A stretch of 26,036 nt of DNA from Puniceicoccales bacterium (GCA_031281635.1 JAITFC010000011.1:1-26036), one strand, 5' to 3'; counted from the first letter of the stretch, positions 10,601 to 17,918 are shown. Notes: generated by a model from the letters alone, not told the origin. A program made the numbers and translations.

Positions 10601-13600
10601 ACTCATTAATTTTATCCTAAACCCGCGATTGCCTTTTCCCGAAGGCATTAGACGCAACAGCAGTATCTACGAAAAAATCTGCGTCCTACGCGGAATTTTC
10701 ACCACCTATCTTCCCAATTGCCTTTCGCGCAATTACAATCAGCACTATGGCTTCGATGAGGAGGGAAATTGCGTTCCCTTCTGGGGCGTGGCCACGCCTT
10801 CTCCGAATCGTTTTCAAAATCCCTACGAAATTGCCATTTACACAACACTTAGCGTCACCATGGGCGGGCTGCCTCGACCCGCCGCCGTGGCAGCTGTCTC
10901 TAGCATGCTACAGTCCGCTATTGACGCCGTGGACCCGAGTATGACATTTCCGGAAACTCCCGCGGCCATACGCTTTGCAACTCTGTTCAGAGGGGCACGT
11001 CTACCGGACGGCCGAGAGCTTACACTGGCGCTTTTTGATGGCGGCAGGGTAGAACTTCCACGAGATTTAGATATTATCCTCGCCATAGAGGAAAAAATTA
11101 AAAGCACCCCATTGTTGCAACGGCAACTCGTCCAAAATTTCATCCGCGATCAGACAACGCACCGCACCGAATCTTACGGTTGCTCATCCTGCGCCATTGC
11201 CGATTTGTTTGCTGCTTCCGTTGCCATGACGGGAACTCCTGCCAATCGTTCAATTTACGGCGGAGGACTGAATGAACACTGCAAGTTGCAGAACGGATCC
11301 CTGGGGCGCGTAATACACAAGTGCCTCAAAGATTTTGGGAGCGGAAGGGCAACGATCACAGAAATTCCAAAAGCAAAAGAGCGCACCGCAAGAACCCTGC
11401 TCGAAACTTTTATGCAACAGCAGCCGGAGCACGCACAAAAAGTACATGCCTTTGTCGACGTCGCCGGATTCCTAAAAGATGTCCCCAACCGCCAGTCTGC
11501 CATGGAAATTGCCGCAGTCATTCGAGAAAATCCCCGGGGAGAATGGGCATTTTTGACGCACATCGAATATTACGACAATGAATTGCAAGCATTTGCTATT
11601 TTGGAAATTTGTCACCCGGATAGGCCACCGCAGCTCATCGGGAGCGGAGCAGCGGCAATCCCTGCCTCACAGCGCTTCGTCTTCCTTGACCAAAGCCACG
11701 CCACCGGCTCCAATCCAAAGCTACCTCGAGATAGTTGCTTTCTCGTTACTGCCAACGGTGCCAACACAACATTGGAGGATCTCTTACAGGGAGTTATGCG
11801 GGCCCGAGGATTCATGGATGGGAATGGTCAAACCGTATCCTTTCTTACTTCCGAGGAGCACCACTCTCATTTCACTGCTAGCAGTGAAATGACGACAGTT
11901 GGAGATATCCTTTCTACAACTGCGCGCAATTCCGCCCAAGGTCTTGCACAGCAGAACATGCAGGGTGGATTCCTTCAAATCAAAGAGGCGCGAGACACCA
12001 TCCTCATCGCGGAGTTGATCCGCTCGGAAGACGTGTCGGTACCGGACGAGATCAAAGATCGTTTTTATTCTGAGGTCCAAAAAATCTTCTTGGACGAAGA
12101 CAATTTTGACGCCACCAGACGATTTGCCAGCGGGCGCGAATTGCAAAATGGGCAAGAACTTTTAGAGGCATATTTACATCAAGCAAAGGAGCAATTGCGC
12201 GAGGCGTTGTCAGCATGCCAATGGATGCTTCCCGAAGAAATAGATCAGCGCATTGCCGCAATGGATGAAAAACTACGACCATTCACCGCAAATGTCGCGG
12301 GAACCATGACCCTTGGACGGCAAGATACGGATAGAGAAATTCAATTGAGCGTGGAAGCGCGCGTAGAGGTGCACGCGCAAATGGAAGTTAACACAGAATT
12401 GCAACAGGAATTACAAAGGGAGCTCACTATATTCAACGACGAAATAGCGTATGAAGGTGCAAGAGGAGAAAGACCGTTTGGCCTAGAAAGAGGCATGTCG
12501 GCCTTGCAATTTTTTGAACCTGGTCTGAGTCCCATCTCGAAAGCTCGTTCTTTATACCACGAACTCGCGCGGCAACACGATGATTTTTCTCGCAAAGTCC
12601 AAAAAGCTTATGAGCAATATGATGAACTTTTTAACGATGGTTTTGTGCTCGTGGAAAATTATTTTCTTGAGACTCGATATAATGGCACATGCATTTTTAG
12701 CGAAAAATATCAGGAACCGGTGCGCGCAATGGTCGTTATCGTGGATGCGCAGTACCCTAGAGTCGTATTTATATCTCAATATGCCCTACAAGAAATCTTA
12801 GCAAATGGTGGTTTCCCAGATGGCTTCGTTTGTGACCTAAATGGGCAGAATATGGATGTAAATCATCCACTGCCTGACAGTCCAGAAGCCAAACATCTTC
12901 TTCAAAGAGCGATGTATGAAGCTCACGTTTTCAATGGCGATGTCACGTGGCTGAATGCCCATCCGGAAATCACCGCCGCTGGGACGCGGTACCACCTGAA
13001 ACGTTTTCGGCAACAACCTGGAGGCGAAGAAAGATTTAGAAAGTTACAGCAGAAATTTCTCTGGCTGCGCATGCCCAAATTTCTGCGCGCGCGTGAAACT
13101 ACCGCTTACCATGCCGCACATACACTGCGAACCGGTGAAATCCTTGGTAGACGAGAGGAACGTGCCTTTGCTTCACTAGGACTTACCGCCGCGCAAAGTT
13201 TTACGACCATGGCAGAGACACTGCTGCAATGGCCCAATCTGTGGGACGAAAATTGCCAAATTGTTGCCCGAAAATTGCCAAGAGAATTTTTGTGGCACTA
13301 CAAAAAAGGCGCACTCAAAGAACGCTATGAAAGAGATCTGGATGAACGAGTACCGGAACTAGAAGTAGTTCCAGAAGACCCGCCACCAGATGACGAGCCC
13401 GCTGGACCACCCGAAGTAATGCAAACGGCGAAGACAAAATTTTGGACCGCTGGGACTATTTTGGGAATTATCGGCATCACACTTGTTATCATCGCAACGA
13501 CAGTTTTATCGGGCGGCACTACAACAATCTTTTGGTCCGTTATCGGCCTGGGCGCTACGCTGTCGGTCGGCGGAATTTCGTGCCTCGTCATTGGTTTCCG

Positions 13601-13607
13601 CTCCTAG
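4674..13607 (+). CDS. Giant SF2-like ATPase with DUF3638/DUF3645-like region and C-terminal membrane hairpin
   Basis: One uninterrupted frame of 2,977 codons. The GTG at 4674 and the ATG at 4734 (MSVFPPGIRYF) are both possible starts; neither has a ribosome-binding site. Numbering is from the GTG. Residues 1 to about 1700 are mostly helical with no family I recognise. A helicase-like core follows: Walker A QLMGSGKT (GSGKT at 1756-1760), DEVH Walker B box at 1890-1893, a DUF3645-like stretch (VPFWGVATPSP, from 2034), TGTP at 2186-2189, FVDVAGFL at 2260, LDQSHATG (DQSH at 2339-2342) and a motif-VI-like QGVMRARG at 2372-2379. The order and the DQSH/RAR pair fit the DUF3638/DUF3645 family of very large proteins known from eukaryotes and some intracellular bacteria. 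A Glu/Gln-rich helical part follows (near 2560), then a Pro/Asp-rich linker (EDPPPDDEPAGPPE) and two hydrophobic segments in the last 57 residues. No signal peptide. Probably an ATP-driven nucleic-acid or protein remodeller; secretion into a host is inference. Confidence 0.88.
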   Translation: MRKFLFCFDIAQNCVIDSTLMSVFPPGIRYFQTDSTGKIVHQRAATDARPSVFFASIPPAIGSPSASITQVAGICEQFLNSVTDIFDSKAIGEFQAILRNVHVFEIPKPARYCAEAAEKARNLSTLPGFPKEIMQRNGLIALHYEGKVKYLFQYNNTVCLINGGRNNETMHGASGLDVLCTLDGTMDSLRIRDIFSQPKFVSSNDDLPKFTQPLIASINPNFDIIQCVMRGIFYAYTGKRMGDLPNSPAVRREAHAIWRKFSCYAEGSMLLGRMEAIRTKPTPLEEDLQALRQAAGQLGRNMDHWRRKIEETGDPLPQDLERFCSHTLELQEECDQLCDSIMARWPETRLQEPLLPQHFETVISHQCVVSCGNRLSRLATSLSRSESQPATVALVRPGLRMPLANEKFATIEEATQQLEIALSYDSVDVLCAVAFHIPIIGFDIRSNSVGAQQKFLSTLARASKKLGDSKSFAYQDCDIHQRTGAPVLTNRLLASELMRAASFETAKRIPKMLKVLGNLELQLSTFTSFFQRSPLCIFNNQQESMLAEEIYQYSLSKIGNQLFGAHIEWNLDGPLDPQHPLVQYAKRAFREFPALKATLNSINPQEIQPLITTIGRDNWQVLILLSNKFLPFYVHINTPAFIERWHEKDKSESADDLYNFFTCMDSQMATKALIGNESFLRTRLSYSAWMANGNFVSYTPNEQRTNTDTSSVQDFAVRRSLSANASPLFRDVVMAAVKPSTQTQTLLTAFENNFEIYLEKFYAEDHIRQYYFEDRDIYNLWIEMLLRPRPNTASPQKDTLAGPHAICVVEKLAKIHKKVCRRFCDALPGHADVKAICGLMHIEYSILRNLAEANPSLYAKLLASDDPNIKAILPKGRLDRIGRLHRRGDIGPEVVPLIDLMRAQCLHEQIAAREFNRSIAPLPIESLAEMAACIYRARQLHQTRLPLNAAAILSQAAFSMHVQLETMSHRDQIIAAQLFLRGVFPSEYNLREPITVQGVGAVSFGKSPTICVHLLSADVFINGEKQVVFDQRLFQIKSFRHMFPNGFYPACVKSGDAYTFFHNGIEYQAFMRDRYYPEVLRRNFDGQFYTLVLYDARDEESLKRWELLPPVFRSERLDCWVDARGNLKVLPAGKEEPVIYESDKLKGPGFIHRADKPGLTFCPGSSDFANTVFGKFEDYESFLPFYDANRNLVAVEMPRYGLRFEKNEQGYWVPNPNEDPPLRLVSAPALTAEDRLEALAKLPNASSPLIYAQRYDANSGRPLPQWVAFVPTSDFSSYPALASKLYIAEDSTGFRKTRISVPSVIGKISLAAEFCKERRYEDAFQMLCGIEKKGAFSEDEECLLKSMIERITESFDDERGAAILVKAYSLWKLHVCNFIPHQKCRAKLCSLSRSNCTISRVILTYISSKERQSSMRLTLTEECNLLRFMIELEQCNPKECTLFQEQIALLESAMKGEALAPRPEEHIYYQVRNDPTLPHHAAAIGDEEIPLAFPSATDVLHLDAKFTQVAAVDVDPQHLPIELGGDIDALGRCGREYTEWLRGEIQLGAGLNAADEYLVLPSRQEFIDIYQAVRRLQEEFHREKVTLQAALLRQARALQLANTSGSSSYPSITEADLLRAFGLFTVNIPGKTNNAKRAKQFLISRGATMNDDDLRCLMELFYKFALVASNDRHFATLRSDMEEVLRGDDGPIDRSDWVKLRPAILTATQPNDAKPIIALFELFSGIRTRPDQREFLEVIIDALIRKDSILIQQLMGSGKTLVNIPFLVFFVDLLPDAFPLLCVHSSQMASIHKEFLGTMQVLTGVKISYLSLPSEHFTNLERLREIHQTLESTLRHGGQLPIIESRTLMGLRAQYKSLSSPERTPKEQAVRRMLGAILLITKDRGFAILDEVHMTLNPKETFIMQAAAAQDAQLKIDDIDLTYSIIESLPQNLLDAIAHNTQEAFNANELQSMFRQCLENHLNKFLIPEPPIDRQVLINFILNPRLPFPEGIRRNSSIYEKICVLRGIFTTYLPNCLSRNYNQHYGFDEEGNCVPFWGVATPSPNRFQNPYEIAIYTTLSVTMGGLPRPAAVAAVSSMLQSAIDAVDPSMTFPETPAAIRFATLFRGARLPDGRELTLALFDGGRVELPRDLDIILAIEEKIKSTPLLQRQLVQNFIRDQTTHRTESYGCSSCAIADLFAASVAMTGTPANRSIYGGGLNEHCKLQNGSLGRVIHKCLKDFGSGRATITEIPKAKERTARTLLETFMQQQPEHAQKVHAFVDVAGFLKDVPNRQSAMEIAAVIRENPRGEWAFLTHIEYYDNELQAFAILEICHPDRPPQLIGSGAAAIPASQRFVFLDQSHATGSNPKLPRDSCFLVTANGANTTLEDLLQGVMRARGFMDGNGQTVSFLTSEEHHSHFTASSEMTTVGDILSTTARNSAQGLAQQNMQGGFLQIKEARDTILIAELIRSEDVSVPDEIKDRFYSEVQKIFLDEDNFDATRRFASGRELQNGQELLEAYLHQAKEQLREALSACQWMLPEEIDQRIAAMDEKLRPFTANVAGTMTLGRQDTDREIQLSVEARVEVHAQMEVNTELQQELQRELTIFNDEIAYEGARGERPFGLERGMSALQFFEPGLSPISKARSLYHELARQHDDFSRKVQKAYEQYDELFNDGFVLVENYFLETRYNGTCIFSEKYQEPVRAMVVIVDAQYPRVVFISQYALQEILANGGFPDGFVCDLNGQNMDVNHPLPDSPEAKHLLQRAMYEAHVFNGDVTWLNAHPEITAAGTRYHLKRFRQQPGGEERFRKLQQKFLWLRMPKFLRARETTAYHAAHTLRTGEILGRREERAFASLGLTAAQSFTTMAETLLQWPNLWDENCQIVARKLPREFLWHYKKGALKERYERDLDERVPELEVVPEDPPPDDEPAGPPEVMQTAKTKFWTAGTILGIIGITLVIIATTVLSGGTTTIFWSVIGLGATLSVGGISCLVIGFRS
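11867..11892. repeat. 26-bp perfect palindrome inside the giant gene
   Basis: TCATTTCACTGCT is followed directly by its exact reverse complement with no spacer, 13 bp on each side. It lies within the codons for SHFTASSEMT, about 60 bp after the motif-VI-like QGVMRARG segment. Such a long perfect palindrome in coding sequence is unlikely by chance; it could be a protein-binding site, a hairpin in the mRNA, or a trace of DNA insertion. Confidence 0.85.
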
Positions 13608-13665
13608 AATGGGTACGAATTACGCAACTCCTTCCGCAGCAGGAAACTAGGTCATGTTCGTAAGT

Positions 13666-13679
13666 TAAATTTCTGCAAA
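13666..13679. repeat. Intergenic motif, copy 1 (TAAATTTCTGCAAA)
   Basis: This 14-mer is repeated exactly at 17802-17815 upstream of acpP. Here it lies between the giant gene and the proline-rich repeat gene. It may be a regulatory or structural element; two copies alone are weak evidence. Confidence 0.4.
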
Positions 13680-13721
13680 ACATTAGAGTGCAATAAGATC
13701 CAAATTTGTCGTAAGAAGGAT

Positions 13722-13749
13722 TTGACAGAACGGGCAAAATGCACAAAAT
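13722..13749 (+). promoter_or_regulatory. Candidate promoter before the proline-rich repeat gene
   Basis: A perfect TTGACA (13722-13727) is followed after 16 bp by CAAAAT (13744-13749), four matches of six to TATAAT. Transcription would begin almost at the ATG at 13759, giving a leaderless message, or shortly before the alternative ATG at 13774. It could also serve glgP. Confidence 0.3.
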
Positions 13750-13758
13750 GCCAACACG

Positions 13759-14121
13759 ATGTCCATTGGAAAGATGCCACCGTCCCCGGGAAATGTAAAA
13801 CCGCCGCCCGAGGCGGATCCGGCAGCATCGAATTCGCCGCCCGAGGATGTTCTGGCAGCGTCGGGTCCGCCTCCCGAGGATGGTCCGGCAGCTTCGAGTC
13901 TGCCTCCCGAGGTGGGTCCGGCAGCATCGAGTCTGCCTCCCGAGGCGGCTGCGCAGGCGCCAGAGGCTCCTGGGCAGCCGCCAAATCTCCCCGTTGGCAA
14001 CACTGGCGAAGACGGGGAGGTAAGCGCGAATATCCCTCCAGGTGTGTCCGGCCATGAAATAGGTGACGTCAATCTTAGGGATGAAGTGGAAAAGAATGAT
14101 CTTTGGTGTTTGAGAGTTTAA
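13759..14121 (+). CDS. Small proline-rich tandem-repeat protein
   Basis: A 120-residue protein that I do not recognise. Most of it is disordered-looking Pro/Ala/Ser/Glu sequence: four 11-residue repeats of the type PPEDGPAASSL at about residues 16-59, then PPEAAAQAPEAPGQPP, and a short acidic C-terminus (GDVNLRDEVEKNDLWCLRV). There is no signal peptide, no hydrophobic segment and no clear ribosome-binding site; an ATG at 13774 is an alternative. Several other frames, on both strands, are also open here because the 33-bp repeat keeps phase, so the coding strand is not certain. I prefer this frame because it is collinear with the flanking genes, ends just before glgP, and has a Pro-Glu-rich composition like the tails of the giant protein and the 353-residue protein. 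It could be a secreted linker-type protein. Confidence 0.5.
   Translation: MSIGKMPPSPGNVKPPPEADPAASNSPPEDVLAASGPPPEDGPAASSLPPEVGPAASSLPPEAAAQAPEAPGQPPNLPVGNTGEDGEVSANIPPGVSGHEIGDVNLRDEVEKNDLWCLRV
13804..13935 (+). repeat. 33-bp tandem repeat, four units plus a partial one
   Basis: Four 33-bp units start at 13804, 13837, 13870 and 13903, and a partial unit follows at 13936. Each encodes an 11-residue unit beginning Pro-Pro-Glu. Units three and four are nearly identical (PPEDGPAASSL and PPEVGPAASSL) while the first two have diverged, so the array seems to have expanded at its 3' side. The unit length is a multiple of three, which keeps several frames open on both strands. Confidence 0.85.
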
Positions 14122-14125
14122 AACT

Positions 14126-16666
14126 ATGAAAAAAAATAATTGCAGTAAGATGACCGTTAGTGAAACGAAATTGGCAGAGATGCGAACTGCTCTCTGTCCC
14201 AATTCAGTCGCTGGTGGACGTATGTCGTGGCAGGTTGATCAGATGGGTGATCGCATCGTCAAACATTTGGAGCGGATGCTCGCCCGGGAGCCGAATAGCG
14301 CGGCCTTGCGAGATTGGTGCCAGGCAGACATTTACGCGCTGCGTGATCGCATCCTGGAGCGCTACATCGCCACACAAAAGGCACAGCATACCAGCAATTG
14401 CCGCCGCGTCTACTACCTTTCCATGGAGTATTTGATGGGGAGGCTCTTACGCGACAACTTGTACAATTGCGAACTCTTTGACCTAAATAAGGAAGCACTG
14501 CACCAGTTGGGTATTTGCTACGACGTGATGGAGCGACAAGAAGAGGATATGGGCCTCGGCAATGGCGGTTTAGGACGTTTAGGGGCCTGCATCATGGACT
14601 CTCTGGCAACGCTCAATTATCCGGCCGTCGGCTATGGCATTCACTATGAATTTGGCATGTTTCGCCAGGAAATTCGCAATAAGCAGCAGGTAGAATTGGC
14701 CGATAATTGGCTTGCCTACGGGAATCCCTGGCAAATTCTCCGCGCGAAAAATGTGCAAAATGTCCAAATTTACGGTCACGTGGAAAATTACTACGACGAA
14801 AAGGGAGATCTGCGCGTGCGCTGGGTGGGTGGCGAATGCTTGCGCGGAATTCCCTGGGACATCCCCATCGTCGGTTACGGCGCGGAAACGGTGAATTTTC
14901 TGCGGCTTTGGGAGGCGCGTGCGTCCTGCGATTTTTGCTTGGAAGATTTCAATCGCGGTAACTTTCTCGAGGCGGTGCAGGAAAAAGCGCGGGGAGAAAC
15001 AATCTCGAAAGTGCTCTACCCCAATGATTCTAGCGATGCCGGAAAAAATTTACGACTCATCCAACAGTACTTTTTTGTGAGCTGTTCCATCCGCGATATC
15101 ATCCGCCGCCACTTCACCGACGGCAGCAATTCCTGGGGCAATTTTCCTGACAAAGTCTGCATTCAGTTGAATGACACGCACCCCACAATCGGCATCGTGG
15201 AGTTGCAACGCATTCTCCTGGACGAAGAAGGACTTGGATGGGATGCCGCCTGGGACATCGTCACGCGCACATTTGCCTACGCTAACCACACGCTCATGCC
15301 CGAAGCGCTGGAAAAATGGAGTGTCCCGCTCTTCCAGCGGGCCTTGCCGCGTCACTTGCAGCTCATTTACGAGATCAATCGCCGCTTCCTCGAAAAGGTG
15401 TCACGGAAATGGCCCGGCGATACGCAAAAATTGGCGGAAACATCTCTCATTGAAGAAGGTCCCGTGCAATACGTGCGCATGGGAAATCTGGCTGTTGTGG
15501 GAAGTTTTTCTGTGAATGGTGTTGCGAAAATGCATTCGGAACTAGTTAAGCGGTCGCTATTCCCGAGTTTTTATGCGCTTACTCCAGAAAAATTTAGCAA
15601 TAAAACCAACGGTGTCACGCAGCGACGCTGGGTAAATTCCGCCAACCCCCGTCTCGCCGAACTACTGAACCGGACAATAGGGAAGGGATGGGTCACGGAC
15701 CTGCGTCAATTGTGTCAATTGGAGCCGCTTGCCAATGATTTGGAATTTCGTGACACCTTTGCTCGCGTGAAATTGCAGAATAAAGTCGACCTGACCAACT
15801 TCGTCGCCGAACGCTGCAAGATTACACTCAATCCGCGCTCACTCTTCGACGTGCAAATCAAGCGCATTCACGAATACAAGCGTCAGCATCTAAAGCTTTT
15901 ACACGTATTGACAACCTACCGACGACTGCTGCACGGGACGGCAAAAAATATTCCACCGCGCACATTTATTTTCGGAGGGAAGGCGGCACCGGGCTACGAA
16001 ATGGCAAAGCGCATCATTCACGCAATCAACGTAGTAGCAGAAAAAATTAATGGTGATTCCCGCGTTTCCGAATTGCTCAAGGTTGTGTTTGTACCTAACT
16101 ACGACGTGTCGTCGGCCATGGTGATCATTCCGGCTGCGGATCTGTCGGAACAAATTTCCACAGCTGGCATGGAGGCATCGGGGACAAGTAACATGAAACT
16201 TGCGCTGAACGGCGCGCTCACCGTGGGGACGCTGGACGGTGCCAATGTGGAAATTCTCGAAGAAGTTGGCCCGGACAATGTTTTCATTTTTGGTCTGCGG
16301 GCGGAAGAAGTGGCTGAGCTGCAACGTAATAACTATCAACCGCGTCAGTTCTATGAGTCCGACGGCGAATTGCGCGCCATTCTTGATTGGATGCGCTCCG
16401 ATGCCTTCGACATTGCCGGCGAATTCAATCCCGTGCGCTGCGTGGCTGACAATCTCCTTGATGGCGGCGACCGCTACTTCGTCCTCGCCGATTACCGCTC
16501 CTACGTAAACATCCAGGATCTCATTTCTGACTATTTCCTCAATGCGGAATTGTGGTATTCCATGGCAATTTTAAACGTTGCTCGCATGGGCAAATTTTCC
16601 AGCGATCGCACGGTCACCGAATACGCCGACGATATCTGGAAATTGCAACCTCTTCGCCAGGAGTAG
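14126..16666 (+). CDS. glgP: Glycogen/alpha-glucan phosphorylase
   Basis: Releases glucose-1-phosphate from the ends of glycogen or maltodextrin with inorganic phosphate, using pyridoxal phosphate. The 846 residues match the full length of the family. Visible motifs: RVYYLSMEYLMGRLL at about residues 94-108, EEDMGLGNGGLGRLGAC, GYGIHYEFGMFRQ, NDTHPTIGIVEL, ALEKWSVPLF, SNKTNGVTQRRW, QIKRIHEYKRQ, and the PLP site EASGTSNMKLALNGAL with the cofactor lysine at K691, followed by TLDGANVEI. All the expected motifs are present with no frameshift. The ATG at 14126 lies 5 bp after the stop of the small proline-rich gene; an ATG at 14150 (MTVSETK) is an alternative, and neither has a good ribosome-binding site. 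Cytoplasmic. It has no metabolic partner in the window. Confidence 0.97.
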   Translation: MKKNNCSKMTVSETKLAEMRTALCPNSVAGGRMSWQVDQMGDRIVKHLERMLAREPNSAALRDWCQADIYALRDRILERYIATQKAQHTSNCRRVYYLSMEYLMGRLLRDNLYNCELFDLNKEALHQLGICYDVMERQEEDMGLGNGGLGRLGACIMDSLATLNYPAVGYGIHYEFGMFRQEIRNKQQVELADNWLAYGNPWQILRAKNVQNVQIYGHVENYYDEKGDLRVRWVGGECLRGIPWDIPIVGYGAETVNFLRLWEARASCDFCLEDFNRGNFLEAVQEKARGETISKVLYPNDSSDAGKNLRLIQQYFFVSCSIRDIIRRHFTDGSNSWGNFPDKVCIQLNDTHPTIGIVELQRILLDEEGLGWDAAWDIVTRTFAYANHTLMPEALEKWSVPLFQRALPRHLQLIYEINRRFLEKVSRKWPGDTQKLAETSLIEEGPVQYVRMGNLAVVGSFSVNGVAKMHSELVKRSLFPSFYALTPEKFSNKTNGVTQRRWVNSANPRLAELLNRTIGKGWVTDLRQLCQLEPLANDLEFRDTFARVKLQNKVDLTNFVAERCKITLNPRSLFDVQIKRIHEYKRQHLKLLHVLTTYRRLLHGTAKNIPPRTFIFGGKAAPGYEMAKRIIHAINVVAEKINGDSRVSELLKVVFVPNYDVSSAMVIIPAADLSEQISTAGMEASGTSNMKLALNGALTVGTLDGANVEILEEVGPDNVFIFGLRAEEVAELQRNNYQPRQFYESDGELRAILDWMRSDAFDIAGEFNPVRCVADNLLDGGDRYFVLADYRSYVNIQDLISDYFLNAELWYSMAILNVARMGKFSSDRTVTEYADDIWKLQPLRQE

Positions 16667-16745
16667 GAAAGAAATAACCTACATTTTTGGTAAAATTCGC
16701 TGCAGCACTGCCTCGCTTTCGCGCTGGGTGGGTGCTGAGTGTGCG

Positions 16746-17696
16746 TTATGCCTTGGCGATGTCCGGATCCGGCGGCTTCTGATATGTGCTATTCATATGT
16801 ATATCTGCGGTTTCCTTATCATCCAGCACTCTATGTAGACAATATAGACATTCATATTGAATGAAAAGCGTAATTAAGGTCGCATTTGCGTTTGTATCAC
16901 CTTGGTCATGACTTTCTCCAGATAAACGATTCAGCGTTTCAGTGTACTGTCTTCCAATGGTATCAACACTCGTTTTGTCCAATGATAAATACGGCGTATA
17001 GAGGCGCATTGGAGGCCATGAGAAGGTCTTGCGGCATAGCATGAGACAAATATTATTTAGACGTTTCTGTGTTTCCTCATCGACGTAGCATGGTTTGCAT
17101 AGCATGTCGGACGCCGCAATAAGACACGTGAATAGCCGCGGATAAAATTTTCTCATTATATTTAACGTATTTTCACTCAACTGGGCTGGATTCTCTCCGG
17201 ATTCGCATCGCCTGCTGAGGTTAAGTAGCCAATGTGTAATGTCAAGGAGATCATCTACGAAGTCTCGAATATTAACTACAACTTTCGCGAAAGTTTTCGT
17301 ATGTCCCATATGTATTCCCATCGCAATTCTAGATTTCACATAGCTATCACGAGGTTTTTTTAGATATCGTTTTACGCCTCTTTCGGTGTCTAGGGCGTCG
17401 TTTCCAATAAAAAATTGCACTCCGTCGCTTGGACCAGTCGTCGAGAAGCCGATGTAGCCTCCAGCAAACAAAACAATTCCAGCAACAAGAAGAATTGCGC
17501 TAGTTGGGCTAAAAAATATGAATGCTTTAAACCAAAAAACAAAGGTGATGTCACCAATAATCAATCCTCCTCCCAATAGCATAGCCATCACAGAAAGTAA
17601 ACGCAATGCCGTCGGGCTGCTCGATCCGGGTAGGCCAGCGCTGCTCAAATTCACCATCGGCGGCGCAAAGTGTGAACACTTATCATCAAATCCCAT
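16746..17696 (-). CDS. Unrecognised protein with N-terminal transmembrane pair
   Basis: From the ATG at 17696 the protein has 316 residues; a TTG at 17732 would add MPLSIFLLLLCK and cannot be excluded. I recognise no family. A short polar N-terminus (MGFDDKCSHFAPPM) is followed by two closely spaced hydrophobic segments at about residues 30-90 (LRLLSVMAMLLGGGLIIG and SAILLVAGIVLFAGGYIGF). This bilobed hydrophobic arrangement is the hallmark of chlamydial inclusion-membrane proteins, though a general membrane protein fits as well. The rest is soluble and helical with scattered Cys (RRCESGEN, LCKPCYVDEE) and a polar C-terminus. It faces glgP, with 79 bp between the stops, and is divergent from acpP across a 222-bp gap. 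Candidate T3SS-secreted membrane protein by inference; function unknown. Confidence 0.75.
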   Translation of the reverse strand: MGFDDKCSHFAPPMVNLSSAGLPGSSSPTALRLLSVMAMLLGGGLIIGDITFVFWFKAFIFFSPTSAILLVAGIVLFAGGYIGFSTTGPSDGVQFFIGNDALDTERGVKRYLKKPRDSYVKSRIAMGIHMGHTKTFAKVVVNIRDFVDDLLDITHWLLNLSRRCESGENPAQLSENTLNIMRKFYPRLFTCLIAASDMLCKPCYVDEETQKRLNNICLMLCRKTFSWPPMRLYTPYLSLDKTSVDTIGRQYTETLNRLSGESHDQGDTNANATLITLFIQYECLYCLHRVLDDKETADIHMNSTYQKPPDPDIAKA

Positions 17697-17762
17697 TTTG
17701 CACAGCAAAAGTAAAAATATAGACAAAGGCAAGGATATTTTTCGGAAATATTACCGATTAGA

Positions 17763-17768
17763 ATTATA
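17763..17768 (-). promoter_or_regulatory. Candidate -10 box of the minus-strand membrane-protein gene
   Basis: On the minus strand this reads TATAAT, a perfect -10, about 67 bp before the ATG at 17696. The best -35 at 17-bp spacing (TTTCTA) is poor. Confidence 0.25.
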
Positions 17769-17796
17769 ACATTGGAGATGTGATTTAGAAAGCAAA

Positions 17797-17815
17797 TTTG
17801 GTAAATTTCTGCAAA
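17797..17815. repeat. Intergenic motif, composite copy upstream of acpP
   Basis: TTTGGTAAATTTCTGCAAA holds both shared words: the first 13 bases recur exactly at 20029-20041 before the sct promoter, and the last 14 recur exactly at 13666-13679 after the giant gene. A related TTTTGGTAAAATTC lies after glgP (16685-16698). It may be a regulator binding site or a conserved AT-rich upstream element. Confidence 0.4.
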
Positions 17816-17918
17816 TGGCTGCCGCTTTCCCCGGCGTTCACCGTTGCCTGAAAAATCGAAAAATTAGAAAAAAAATGGTTGACGACGCCAGCAAAAGCAT
17901 TGTCGTGGCAGACGAGGT

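Noticed and set aside
13588..14202. Long minus-strand ORFs (129 and 204 codons) over the proline-rich repeat
   Set aside because: They stay open because the 33-bp repeat keeps phase in all frames; outside the repeat they have no protein-like features, and one runs into the start of glgP. The plus frame is preferred but not certain.
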